A DNA stretch of 64,000 bases from positions 33,008 to 97,007 of the forward strand of contig JAAEQD010000246.1 in NCBI GenBank assembly GCA_024231855.1, read 5' to 3'. The notes under the pieces are model-generated. The model was not told the origin of the DNA. It was given only the letters and a program-made list of their open reading frames with translations, and ran no database searches. This stretch comes from Candidatus Zixiibacteriota bacterium. Lineage in GTDB: Bacteria > Zixibacteria > MSB-5A5 > UBA10806 > 4484-95. Position 1 is the stretch's first letter; each line of letters begins with the position of its first letter. Of the stretch, positions 1 through 7,922 are shown in pieces. The position numbers were made by a program, and so were the translations under genes.

Positions 1-2
1 AG

Positions 3-743
3 GCCTATGCCGTGGGGACGAATTTCCTGGCCCATACTGTCGATTTTGGCAATAACTGGACCGAGATGAGTGGTCAATTCAATGTGCCAAATCACAATCC
101 ATATCGTATCGCGTTCGAGCCTAATGGTCCTGAAACGCTGTATGTCGCGTGCCATGCCTATTTCGCCCGTTCGATTAATGGAGGTATAACCTGGGATTAT
201 ACACTTATGTCGGCGCTCGAATTTAAGTCGATCGTTTGCGATCCCAATCAGCCTGGAAAATTATTTGTCGGTTCCGCTGCCGGTGGCGGTGTATTTGTAA
301 CAAATGATGCCGGGGATAGTTTTAACGTCATAAATAATAGTCTCGGTAATCTAAATATTCAAAGCCTGGCCCTGGATATTAATGGCAACCTCTATGCCGG
401 AACAGAAAACGGCGTGTATTTTATGGCCGGACCGGTTGGTATTGGTGATAAGGGGCCGGTTGTGCCGGAATTATTCAGGTTGGGTCAAAATTATCCTAAT
501 CCGTTCAACAATCAGACAGTTATCGAGATTTTCCTGGGTGAACTCCCGTCCGGCCAGGTTGAAATCTATGATATCGCCGGTCGGTTGGTGAAAATTCTAC
601 CTGCTAATGATGGCGGCGGCTGGCAACAACTTGTTTGGAATGGCACCGATGAACAGGGCAAAGAAGTATCATCTGGTCTCTATTTGTATCGCCTGAAAGC
701 TGAGCAAAAGAGTAAAAGCCGCCTGATGATATTGCTTAAATAG
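3..743 (+). CDS. Secreted beta-propeller protein, C-terminal part, with FlgD-like/T9SS-type sorting domain (5' truncated by window edge)
   Basis: The frame is open from base 3, so the gene begins outside the window; the GTG at 12 is only the first in-window start-like codon. The visible ~246 residues contain Asp-box/BNR-like repeats (SINGGITW, TNDAGDSF), typical of sialidase or VPS10-type propellers. The last ~90 residues form a FlgD-like Ig sorting domain with NYPNPFNN, EIYDIAGRLV and SSGLYLYRLKA. In Bacteroidetes-type secretion such a tail directs export by the type IX system and cell-surface attachment; that this organism uses T9SS is inference. No catalytic residues are visible, so a structural or carbohydrate-binding role is as likely as an enzymatic one. 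Confidence 0.8.
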   Translation, partial: AYAVGTNFLAHTVDFGNNWTEMSGQFNVPNHNPYRIAFEPNGPETLYVACHAYFARSINGGITWDYTLMSALEFKSIVCDPNQPGKLFVGSAAGGGVFVTNDAGDSFNVINNSLGNLNIQSLALDINGNLYAGTENGVYFMAGPVGIGDKGPVVPELFRLGQNYPNPFNNQTVIEIFLGELPSGQVEIYDIAGRLVKILPANDGGGWQQLVWNGTDEQGKEVSSGLYLYRLKAEQKSKSRLMILLK

Positions 744-829
744 GATATGTCTGCAAATAGCATAATAAAGGCCATGTTGTTAACCCTGACGAATTATTAT
801 TCTTCAAAACAGGTAGTATGGATAGCCAC

Positions 830-858
830 TTGACAACGGGCGATAATAGTTTTACAAT
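830..858 (+). promoter_or_regulatory. Sigma-70-like promoter, probably giving a leaderless mRNA
   Basis: TTGACA at 830-835, a 17-nt spacer, then TACAAT at 853-858. The ATG at 867 lies only 8 nt beyond the -10 box and no Shine-Dalgarno fits between, so transcription should start at or within a base or two of the start codon. Confidence 0.65.
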
Positions 859-866
859 AACTATCT

Positions 867-2144
867 ATGGAAAAACGAAGAACTTACAAAAAGGGTAAAA
901 AACGCCTATTCTGGGCGAATCTGCTTCATTTCTATCAGCCGCCGGATCAAGACCGGCTAATACTTGAACGCGTTGTTAACGAATCATATCATCCAATATT
1001 GAGGATATTCGAACAAATACCATCGGCCAAGGCAACTATCAATATTCCTGTTTGTTTGATTGATTTACTCATAAAAACCGGTTTCGGCAAAATAGTATCC
1101 AGGCTTCGTAAGCTGGTGGAATCGGGCCAAATCGAATTTATGATTACACCCCGCTTTCATCCTTTTATGCCGTATACTGCCGATGATGAGATCGATCGTC
1201 AGGTACAACAAAACACCAAAATAAGTAAAAAGTATTTCGGTCTGTATTTCAACCCACGCGGATTCTATTCGCCCGAGTTAGCTTACACTTCGAATATTGG
1301 CAAGGCCGCTACTCGTAATGGCTGCCGCTGGCAAGCCGTCGATGAGATCGCCATTAATGGCAAACTGGGCCAGCTACCATACGACCGTCTGTATATGGAT
1401 AAAGCCGCCGGCGGTTTAGTTTTGATCCCGCGTAGTCGCCGTATATCCGAGGCTATCGCCAATAGCATCTATTCTAAAGATACAATCCGAAATACTAACG
1501 ATTTTATCCAGTTGGCCAATAATAAGAACCAGAAGTACGTTTTTACCGCCAACGATGTCGAGCATTTCGGCCATCACCATAAAGGCGGTCAAACCTTGCT
1601 CCGATTGCTCTACCGTGATTCCAGATTGACTTCAGTAAAAGTTACCGAACTGCTAAGTCATGTCAGGAATAAGGAATATTGTAAAACATACCAATCGGAC
1701 TGGACAAGCACTCCTGAAGAGGCCAAGAGGAAACAGGTATTTTATACCTGGAAAGATCCCTCAAATAAGATACACAAGGCCTTATGGGAACTATATAACA
1801 TAGCTTACACTGAGATAAAAAGCGCCGGTCAATCCGGCGATATCTTGCACAACCGGGCTCGTGATTTGCTCGGCGCGGCGGCACCGTCCTGCAGCTTTTT
1901 CTGGTCATCATGCCGACCCTGGTGGTACGGCGTGTATCCGGAGGATGCCGCCACCAATATCTGTTTGGCGCTATATTCGCTGCTTTCTCCGCCTGCCAAA
2001 ATAAAGAATAAAACCTTCAAACTCAGACAGAATATCTACGATATGGTCAGGCAATTGAATTCGAAAGGCGAGGCCAAAAAACGTCAACAGAAATACCTTA
2101 AAACGCGAAATATCGATCCGAAGAAGTTCTTCGGCAAAAAGTAA
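867..2144 (+). CDS. Glycoside hydrolase family 57-like protein
   Basis: This 425-aa cytoplasmic protein has no signal peptide. Residues ~16-26 read WANLLHFYQPP, matching the first conserved GH57 motif (HxHQPP), here with Tyr in place of the second His. Residues ~125-140 contain FYSPELAY, resembling the GH57 PEMA region. GH57 enzymes are retaining alpha-glucan hydrolases, branching enzymes or glucanotransferases on a (beta/alpha)7 barrel. Substrate cannot be read from sequence, and the H-to-Y change means activity should not be assumed. It is expressed alone from its own promoter and is convergent with the next gene, sharing a terminator. The ATG is preferred because it matches the leaderless geometry and the motif lies close behind it. 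Confidence 0.75.
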   Translation: MEKRRTYKKGKKRLFWANLLHFYQPPDQDRLILERVVNESYHPILRIFEQIPSAKATINIPVCLIDLLIKTGFGKIVSRLRKLVESGQIEFMITPRFHPFMPYTADDEIDRQVQQNTKISKKYFGLYFNPRGFYSPELAYTSNIGKAATRNGCRWQAVDEIAINGKLGQLPYDRLYMDKAAGGLVLIPRSRRISEAIANSIYSKDTIRNTNDFIQLANNKNQKYVFTANDVEHFGHHHKGGQTLLRLLYRDSRLTSVKVTELLSHVRNKEYCKTYQSDWTSTPEEAKRKQVFYTWKDPSNKIHKALWELYNIAYTEIKSAGQSGDILHNRARDLLGAAAPSCSFFWSSCRPWWYGVYPEDAATNICLALYSLLSPPAKIKNKTFKLRQNIYDMVRQLNSKGEAKKRQQKYLKTRNIDPKKFFGKK

Positions 2145-2161
2145 TATATCTTACGATTATT

Positions 2162-2189
2162 AAAAAAGGGCCTGATAATCAGACCCTTG
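2162..2189. terminator. Convergent bidirectional terminator
   Basis: Stem AGGGcCTGA / TCAGaCCCT with a 3-nt loop. It is flanked by A6 on the left (a U-run for the minus strand) and TTGTTT on the right. It lies between the GH57 gene and the convergent propeller gene. Confidence 0.6.
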
Positions 2190-2214
2190 TTTCTCTGCCC
2201 CATGTAATTCGCTA

Positions 2215-4074
2215 TTATTTAAGAAGTGTCATACTGCCGGTTTGAGTTCCACTTTCGCATCTGATAGCATAGTAGTAAACACCTGACGCCTTATTCGTGC
2301 CATCCCACGAGATACTGTGATTGCCGGTATTTAAGTAACGCCGGTCAACCGAGACAACCCGTCCCATAACATCGTAAACCGTCAGATTAACCTGGCCGGG
2401 TTGAACGATACTGAATGATATCGAGGTGTATGGATTAAATGGATTGGGATAATTGATAGGTATCGAGGTCAATTCGGGAATAAGCTGTTCATCGTCTATA
2501 TCGGTAATTATGGGATCATTATCGATTGAATAAAGTATATCGCCGGGGTCGGTAGCCAGCGTATCGGTATCAGGATCTGAGATAGGATCGGCCTCGCCTA
2601 TATACACATAGTCATGGCCGACATAGCTTCCCAATTTGATCCTGATATCAAGCTCATTGGCCATGTTTTCTATATCGATATCGGGATTCCAATCCAGTAA
2701 ATATAACCTTATCTTATTATGCCTGTTGAAATATTTAAGCACCACAGCCGAGCCGGCCACATAAGCCGCGTAAATATCGATATTGCGTCGGCTGTACAAA
2801 TGGTAGAAATTGCCAAATACGCTTTCCCATCCATACACCTGACCCAGATCGGAATTTACAGTGATAGAAATCGAGTCCTGTTCAAATAATTCGACCGTAG
2901 GTTCAAGGTTAGCCCTTATCCAGGTAACATTATGGCGTCTTGGTTCACGCAGCAGGAATTTCAGCTTCTTCACATCGACGTAAAGCGAATCTTCTTCCGG
3001 CTCCGGTTCCGATTCTATCACCAATTCCTTGCTGGCTATCCCGCCGCCGAAAGTCGACGCCCATACGTTTCCTGATGAATCAAAAGCGATATCCGAGTAG
3101 AAATCACCCCAGACCAGATTCGTATCCGGCGGGATAATCGATGACCATTCATCCTCGGGCGTTATCACGTTTATGGCATAGTTGGTGCCCACCCAGAGAT
3201 CACCATTATCGGGCCTGACTTCAAGCGAGTGAATGTAATTGGCCACGAGCGGCGAATTACCGGTGTTGAAGACTGTCCAGTCATCCCCGATTTTACGAGC
3301 CAGGCCAAAGCCAAATGTCCCGAAATACACGGCGGAATTGTTGGGATCGGCTTTAATCAACTGGATACGATTGGAGGGTAGACCGGTATTCGACATGTCA
3401 TATGTCTGCCATTGACCGCCGGTATAAGCCACCGCGCCGCCGTTTAAAGTAGCAATCCAGAGTATATCATTCTGGGAATCATAATCCAGGCCCCGAATAT
3501 AATCAGTCGGGATATAAGTCCCCGGATAGACATAAAATGTCTGTTGCTGAGAATCGGCGTAAGTAAATTCAGTCCGGAAATTAGTTTGATATCTAATCCA
3601 GCCGGTGTCATCGTAGATAGTGATTCCGCCGCCATAAGTAGAAACAGCCCGATATTGATCAGCAATTTCGATGCCTGTTATAATAGGGCTTATGCCCAGG
3701 CCATAGTTTAATTCGGACCAGGTCGAATCGGACAGGTTTAAAACCGATAAACCTTCGCCTAACGGTTGAGTATCGAGATTGCCCGAAGCCGATCCAAGAA
3801 ATAAAGTATCGGCCGAGAACGCTAAACTATATGTGTAATCAATCGGGACGTCGGTGTTGAGTTGATTGTAGATATCCCAGTTATCGCCGTCTTTAACGTA
3901 TAGACCCAATCCCTGGCTGCCGATCAGTATTTTCCCATCCGGATCGACCTCCAGACTCGATATATAGTCGGTTTCGAGTGGACTATTTAAGATCGAATAA
4001 GGTGTCCATTCGGCCGATGCCGCTGAACTTAGTCCGATCATTACGATTGCTATTAAACAAAATATCTTTTTCAT
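2215..4074 (-). CDS. Secreted two-component-propeller-like protein with FlgD-like/T9SS-type sorting domain
   Basis: The 619-aa protein has a signal peptide (MKKIFCLIAIVMIGLSSAAS). It then carries ~350 residues of repeats of the kind YISSLEVDPDGKILIGSQGLGL, DILWIATLNGGAVAY and NGDLWVGT, which match the regulator-propeller (Reg_prop) family; they probably form one or more seven-bladed propellers. Residues ~360-500 are an unassigned linker domain. The C-terminal ~85 residues are a FlgD-like sorting domain (INYPNPFNPYTSI, VYDVMGRVV, ASGVYYYAIR). A GGGAG-type Shine-Dalgarno precedes the ATG. A surface-attached sensory or adhesive propeller is likely; there is no kinase or enzyme domain. Confidence 0.82.
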   Translation of the reverse strand: MKKIFCLIAIVMIGLSSAASAEWTPYSILNSPLETDYISSLEVDPDGKILIGSQGLGLYVKDGDNWDIYNQLNTDVPIDYTYSLAFSADTLFLGSASGNLDTQPLGEGLSVLNLSDSTWSELNYGLGISPIITGIEIADQYRAVSTYGGGITIYDDTGWIRYQTNFRTEFTYADSQQQTFYVYPGTYIPTDYIRGLDYDSQNDILWIATLNGGAVAYTGGQWQTYDMSNTGLPSNRIQLIKADPNNSAVYFGTFGFGLARKIGDDWTVFNTGNSPLVANYIHSLEVRPDNGDLWVGTNYAINVITPEDEWSSIIPPDTNLVWGDFYSDIAFDSSGNVWASTFGGGIASKELVIESEPEPEEDSLYVDVKKLKFLLREPRRHNVTWIRANLEPTVELFEQDSISITVNSDLGQVYGWESVFGNFYHLYSRRNIDIYAAYVAGSAVVLKYFNRHNKIRLYLLDWNPDIDIENMANELDIRIKLGSYVGHDYVYIGEADPISDPDTDTLATDPGDILYSIDNDPIITDIDDEQLIPELTSIPINYPNPFNPYTSISFSIVQPGQVNLTVYDVMGRVVSVDRRYLNTGNHSISWDGTNKASGVYYYAIRCESGTQTGSMTLLK

Positions 4075-4121
4075 TGGCTCCCTCGCCTTTTTAACTTCGT
4101 TTTCTTCAGACCTCGAGTATG

Positions 4122-4138
4122 TGCAAATACCAGACCTG
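4122..4138 (-). promoter_or_regulatory. Possible sigma-54-type promoter
   Basis: On the minus strand AGGTCTGGTATTTGCA keeps the GG-N10-GC spacing and a good -12 half (TTTGCA), but the -24 half (GGTCT) is poor. Predicted start is near 4111, upstream of the ribosome binding site of the propeller gene. It is listed because the -12 half resembles the pilX-like promoters in this window. Confidence 0.3.
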
Positions 4139-4164
4139 CATTCGAATTATTGTCGGTTTTTCGT

Positions 4165-4437
4165 TTAATTTTGCAACACCTTATTCGCATTCGTGTTAGC
4201 GATAGCCTGAAGCCGTGATTTGGCCTCGGCAAAACAATCAAGTATTGAACAGATGGTCAATACTTGCACAGATTGTTCAAGATTCAAACAATAAAAATGA
4301 AGAAGTACTAACAATCCTTGCACATTTTCGGTCTGAATATAATAATCTGCAAATAATTCGCCACTTTTTTTTTGTGAAATGAATGGCATATCACGTAATG
4401 TGTTGACATTACGATGAATATATAACATTGTATACAT
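4165..4437 (-). CDS. Hypothetical 90-aa ORF, doubtful
   Basis: This open frame of 90 codons fills the gap between the propeller gene and tRNA-Lys. No family is recognised, there is no clear ribosome binding site, and composition is AT-rich. The middle holds a short hydrophobic stretch (GLLVLLHFYCLNL). It may be a decayed remnant or a chance ORF. The surrounding DNA (4265-4325) contains an imperfect inverted repeat (TGCACAGATTGTT with AACAATCCTTGCA), which is more consistent with non-coding or decayed sequence. Confidence 0.2.
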   Translation of the reverse strand: MYTMLYIHRNVNTLRDMPFISQKKSGELFADYYIQTENVQGLLVLLHFYCLNLEQSVQVLTICSILDCFAEAKSRLQAIANTNANKVLQN

Positions 4438-4556
4438 ATACTGTGAATAGCTTGCTATAGTGTGGGCCTGGTTGCCGAAGTAGTCATAGTGGCCAGGTTG
4501 AGGGGCGTGATAGTCCTATGCTCAGCAATTTTATCCGGTATTATCAATCATAGGGC

Positions 4557-4585
4557 TTGATTTCTGTGGCGAATCTGTATATTAT
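4557..4585 (+). promoter_or_regulatory. Promoter of tRNA-Lys
   Basis: TTGATT at 4557-4562, 17-nt spacer, TATTAT at 4580-4585. This places the start ~25 nt before the mature tRNA 5' end. Confidence 0.6.
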
Positions 4586-4615
4586 AACGGCGAAAATTGA
4601 ATAATCCGCTTTTAC

Positions 4616-4689
4616 GCGCCTTTAGCTCAGCTAGGCAGAGCAGCTGACTCTTAATCAGCGGGTCGAAGGTTCGATTCCTTCAAGGCGCA
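4616..4689 (+). tRNA. tRNA-Lys (anticodon CTT)
   Basis: A complete cloverleaf is visible: acceptor GCGCCTT (4616-4622) pairs with AAGGCGC (4682-4688), then discriminator A. The D arm begins GCTCAG. The anticodon stem is GCTGA/TCAGC around loop CTCTTAA, with anticodon CTT reading AAG. The T arm is GAAGG-TTCGATT-CCTTC. CCA is not encoded. A T6 run follows immediately and may help termination. The 3' end directly abuts a truncated secreted-protein gene on the other strand. Confidence 0.97.
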
Positions 4690-4909
4690 TTTTTTGTACT
4701 TCAATGCTATTGTGAACCTCTGACCAGACCGGTTGCCCGCCCTCTTCATTTTCATAAAAACTGAAAATGACACGATAAAAATCAAATTGTATCACCTGAT
4801 CGTTCGCATCAGTTGCCCATCCCTGGAAATTGATTAAGTGTGGGACTTCAGCAAAGGAAAATTGAGTCATAGCGATAAACATGTTTAATACTAATAATCT
4901 TGCGAACAT
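4690..4909 (-). pseudogene. 5' remnant of a secreted protein gene, cut off at the 3' end of tRNA-Lys
   Basis: The frame encodes a signal peptide (MFARLLVLNMFIAMTQFSFA) followed by EVPHLINFQGWATDANDQ and FYENEEGGQPVWSEVHN. That is the typical N-terminus of long FCB surface proteins that start VPxLINYQGxLTD and continue for hundreds of residues. Here coding similarity stops after ~72 residues, exactly where the tRNA begins; beyond it the frame only translates antisense tRNA. The start is set at ATG 4909 (GGTAGG upstream), 28 nt downstream of the beta-helix gene and in the same direction. An integration, excision or deletion event with an endpoint at the tRNA is the simplest explanation (inference). 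Confidence 0.75.
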
Positions 4910-4936
4910 TCTACCTACCCAATCTATCAATATCAA

Positions 4937-6967
4937 CTATTCTTGGCAATTTGGCCATTCATCAGGCGGTTCGGCAGGCAATTCATCGGATGTCAACCAG
5001 ACTGGCGGATATTCGGGGCAGAATCCCACAGTAGTTAAACCCCTAAAATAGCTAACAAGCCTGGTTACATCGACACCCATAATATTACAATCGCCATTGG
5101 CATCCGCCGAACACCAGACCCCGTCAATCAAACAGGGCTGGCATGATGGGAATAACCTGAAGTAGTTGACCAGGTAAGTAACATCGCTACCAATAGCTGA
5201 TGGTGGCCAGGCTCCGTTGGCCATGTTAGCGTCACCCGGGAGGTATGCTTTGGTTTGATATAAATAGTAAAACCAATTCAAACTATCCGTCCAGGCGGAT
5301 GATAAGCCGTAGTTATCATCGGCTCTAACACGCCAATAATATATTGTGTTTATAAGCAGGTTGCCGATATCCTCAAGATCGCCAAGCATTATTGAAAACG
5401 ATTCATCTAATAGCGTCCCTGTTGATAAACCAGCTTGGTCTATCTCCGGTGAACCGAACAGCGAATCTTCATCGATCTGCACCGTATATGAAACCACATC
5501 AAACGTGTCCGGGTCCGTACCGAGAAGCCAGGTTAAATAAGTTGTAGTATCGGCTTGCCCATCGTTTTCAGGGCTGATGATTGTTGGCATGGTGGGGTAG
5601 CCATCTATATAGAAATTCCAGGTCTCATCGCTCGATATGGGTTTAGAATGGTAATTATGTGCCAATACTTTCCAGAAATATTGAGTTGATCTGGTTAGTG
5701 TGTCCGGTAACACAAAGAATGTATCTATTAATTCGCCGCTGGAATCAGGTGCGCCAAAGGCCGGATTATCGTCTATGCAATATTTGTAATAAACCATATA
5801 ACCGGAGTCAATATCGGTCGTTTGATGCCAGACGAAATATGTGGGAGCATTTATATAAACTTGATCGGATTGGGGATAAATGAGATTAAAAGGAGAAATT
5901 AAACATTGATAATAAAATATCGCTCCCAAGTCCGCTATAGTACCATCTGGATCCAGGGGACTCGAAGGATCGCCTGAATCTATACATGGCGAGTTCCATT
6001 GTAGCGAATAATCATTATTATCTGGATCGAGAAATAAAGGATCAACATAAATATTGCCTTGGCCCGGGGCGAATCCATACGTATCTCCATCGTCATTATT
6101 ATAACTGCAATTGTAAATATAAGATATATTTCCTGAATCTCGACCGTATACTCCGTGAAAGTCATTTTGTACAATTATATTGTTTCTTATAAAAAGTCCG
6201 TTATTGCAGAAATCAAGAAAAATCCCCCCCGATAAACCTCCGGCGCTATTTGACACAATTGTATTATTCTCAATTCTTGAATTTGGCGAGGTTTCTTTTA
6301 TGTATATAGCGCCCGCCCCAGTTCCAGTATTATTGTAAATAAGGTTATATCTGATATTAAACAATCCGCCGTATATTGCAAATGCGCTACCATCATATCC
6401 CGTATTATCGTAAAAGATATTCGATTCGATAGTCGCCTCTACAACGCCTTGGAGATACATCCCACCACATTTATAGCCGTGTCCATCAAGCCCATAATTA
6501 GAATGGAAAATATTATTTTTAATCACTAATGGCTCGGGACTGTTGACCGCTTCTAATCCGGCACCATAACTTGATCCAATATTAGATTCGATTATATTGT
6601 TGATTATTGTTGCGGAACTTAAATTACAGAAAATGCCTGTGTTAGTAGATAATTGTATTTTAAAACCGTTAATATATGAAGAGGAATCTTCGTGGTTTGC
6701 GAAAGTCACAATAGGCCTTCTATCAAATTGCTTTTCAAGTATAGTTACTTCTGGTCCTTCTTCACTAATAACAACAATAGCCTTACCAATAAAATCAATA
6801 TGCTCCCGATAAGTTCCAGGTGCGACTAATACCGTATCCCCATCACTTGCTCCGTTAATCGCGCTTTGCATACGAACCGAATCCCCTGGCACATGAATCG
6901 TAGTAGCCCATGAAGGTACGGCCCATATAAATACGGTCGATATAATAACCAATATCATCTTTCTCAT
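4937..6967 (-). CDS. Secreted parallel beta-helix protein with fibronectin-like repeats and dockerin-like tail
   Basis: The 676-aa protein has a signal peptide (to about residue 21). The next ~320 residues begin TIHVPGDSVRMQSAINGASDGDTVLVAPGTY and continue with short repeats such as IKNNIFHSN and IENNTIVSN, the signature of a right-handed pectin-lyase-like beta-helix (NosD/DUF1565 type). Residues ~360-560 are two fibronectin-type-III-like modules (YFWKVLAHN, YYWRVRADDNYG). The last ~90 residues form a dockerin-like pair: GDANMANG...GSDVTYLVNYFR and SADANGDCNIMGVDVTRLV. A clear GGAGG ribosome binding site and a sigma-54-like element precede it. A surface glycan-binding or lyase role is plausible; no catalytic residues can be assigned. 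Confidence 0.82.
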   Translation of the reverse strand: MRKMILVIISTVFIWAVPSWATTIHVPGDSVRMQSAINGASDGDTVLVAPGTYREHIDFIGKAIVVISEEGPEVTILEKQFDRRPIVTFANHEDSSSYINGFKIQLSTNTGIFCNLSSATIINNIIESNIGSSYGAGLEAVNSPEPLVIKNNIFHSNYGLDGHGYKCGGMYLQGVVEATIESNIFYDNTGYDGSAFAIYGGLFNIRYNLIYNNTGTGAGAIYIKETSPNSRIENNTIVSNSAGGLSGGIFLDFCNNGLFIRNNIIVQNDFHGVYGRDSGNISYIYNCSYNNDDGDTYGFAPGQGNIYVDPLFLDPDNNDYSLQWNSPCIDSGDPSSPLDPDGTIADLGAIFYYQCLISPFNLIYPQSDQVYINAPTYFVWHQTTDIDSGYMVYYKYCIDDNPAFGAPDSSGELIDTFFVLPDTLTRSTQYFWKVLAHNYHSKPISSDETWNFYIDGYPTMPTIISPENDGQADTTTYLTWLLGTDPDTFDVVSYTVQIDEDSLFGSPEIDQAGLSTGTLLDESFSIMLGDLEDIGNLLINTIYYWRVRADDNYGLSSAWTDSLNWFYYLYQTKAYLPGDANMANGAWPPSAIGSDVTYLVNYFRLFPSCQPCLIDGVWCSADANGDCNIMGVDVTRLVSYFRGLTTVGFCPEYPPVWLTSDELPAEPPDEWPNCQE

Positions 6968-6989
6968 TTAAACCTCCGACTACAATATG

Positions 6990-7007
6990 AAGCATTTAAG
7001 TTGCCAG
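6990..7007 (-). promoter_or_regulatory. Sigma-54-type promoter of the beta-helix gene
   Basis: Minus strand CTGGCAACTTAAATGCTT: the -24 half (CTGGCA) matches consensus, exactly ten bases separate GG and GC, and the -12 half is ATGCT. The predicted start near 6980 leaves a short leader carrying the GGAGG ribosome binding site. Confidence 0.5.
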
Positions 7008-7171
7008 CGCAGGATGCAAGCCTTGTGAACTCTGCTAATAAGGTAGGTAATGAGGTCTGGAAAGGCAAGGGGAAATACTATAAACAATAATTCCGCATAC
7101 ATGCCACCAGGTTGGCCGAACTGCGAGTAGTTGTTTAATCGATAATGATATTACTCCTTAGTGGATAACAT

Positions 7172-7204
7172 AAAAAAAAGCGGCCCGACAAAACCGGGCC
7201 GCTT
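7172..7204 (-). terminator. Rho-independent terminator of the 44-aa gene
   Basis: On the minus strand AAGCGGCCCG (7204-7195) pairs perfectly with CGGGCCGCTT (7187-7178), a 10-bp GC-rich stem with a 7-nt loop, followed by a run of eight T. It begins 12 nt past the stop codon of the microprotein gene. Confidence 0.9.
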
Positions 7205-7215
7205 CAAGCGAAAGC

Positions 7216-7350
7216 TTATTTTTTTCTTTTCTTTTTATGCATGTGGCAGGATTTCGATGGCGGCGTGGCCATGAGTTTGCATCTCTTACCATCTTTCGTC
7301 TTGCCTACGCAACGAGTTTTCTTCTTCTTGGCTTTCTTCTTTACTGGCAT
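7216..7350 (-). CDS. 44-aa basic Cys/His microprotein (DUF5763-like)
   Basis: This gene is too short for standard calling. The product starts MPVKKKAKKKK. Its core reads TRCVGKTKDGKRCKLMATPP and then SKSCHMHKKKRKK, giving the pattern C-x9-C-x10-C-x2-H. That resembles short zinc-binding modules of the DUF5763 kind (C..T..G.RC.......C..H). Both ends are Lys-rich, suggesting nucleic-acid binding. Support for a real gene: a GGAGGAGG ribosome binding site 7-8 nt before the ATG, an excellent terminator 12 nt after the stop, and a conserved-looking core. Two longer plus-strand frames over the same bases lack these signals. Function is unknown; the family resemblance is from memory. Confidence 0.75.
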   Translation of the reverse strand: MPVKKKAKKKKTRCVGKTKDGKRCKLMATPPSKSCHMHKKKRKK

Positions 7351-7829
7351 TGGTTTTCCTCCTCCAGTCATTATGATGCAAAAAGATCAACGAACAGTGC
7401 TTTTTTACCTTATATTTCAAATCGTGTCAATAGAAAATTACGTATTATTTGGTTTACCTCAATTTTTATTTAATATGTCTTTAGCTCATTAAACATCGGA
7501 TTAAATTGATCCTTGCTAACATATGCTTCATGAATTACCATTGATAAGGCTGATGGCGAACCATCAAAACATTTCGTATGATAACAGCATGCCACATAAC
7601 GAAACTATATAATTCAGATTATTAAGAGCACAGAAATTTAATAACCAAACTAACAGCCCCGACTATTCAGTCGGGGATTAAATCAATACCCTGATTGATT
7701 ATTTAATTTAAGATATAGTTATACTCCGGGTGCGCACTTAATCCGATTACCCAAATTCCGAAAACGCAGACGTTCGCATGGTTTCAATCCGACTTACATC
7801 AATCGGCATATCCATGATAGAATTTGATC
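7351..7829. other. Intergenic region without a gene
   Basis: No supported ORF. It must hold the promoter of the minus-strand microprotein gene. The one clear structure is a perfect 8-bp hairpin, CCCCGACT-ATTC-AGTCGGGG at 7657-7676, without a T-run, so it is probably an RNA structure or protein site rather than a terminator. Confidence 0.5.
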
Positions 7830-7857
7830 TTGACACTTTTTTTAAGTTTATTATATT
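7830..7857 (+). promoter_or_regulatory. Sigma-70-like promoter
   Basis: TTGACA at 7830-7835, 16-nt spacer, TATATT at 7852-7857. It leaves a leader of ~60 nt before the TTG start at 7923. Confidence 0.6.
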
Positions 7858-7922
7858 CAAACAAGGTGAATTCTATTGATTAGTGTAGTAACTTCAAAAT
7901 CGAAATTATCGTCAGGTGACAT

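Noticed and set aside
4655..4690. C-terminal KMRLEGIEPSTR of the ORF that crosses tRNA-Lys
   Set aside because: It is a translation of antisense tRNA, a well-known artefact, and not part of the protein.
7237..7492. Two overlapping plus-strand ORFs of 78 and 83 codons
   Set aside because: They lie across the 44-aa minus-strand gene, which has the ribosome binding site, terminator and Cys/His pattern; the plus-strand translations look like antisense of Lys-rich coding sequence.
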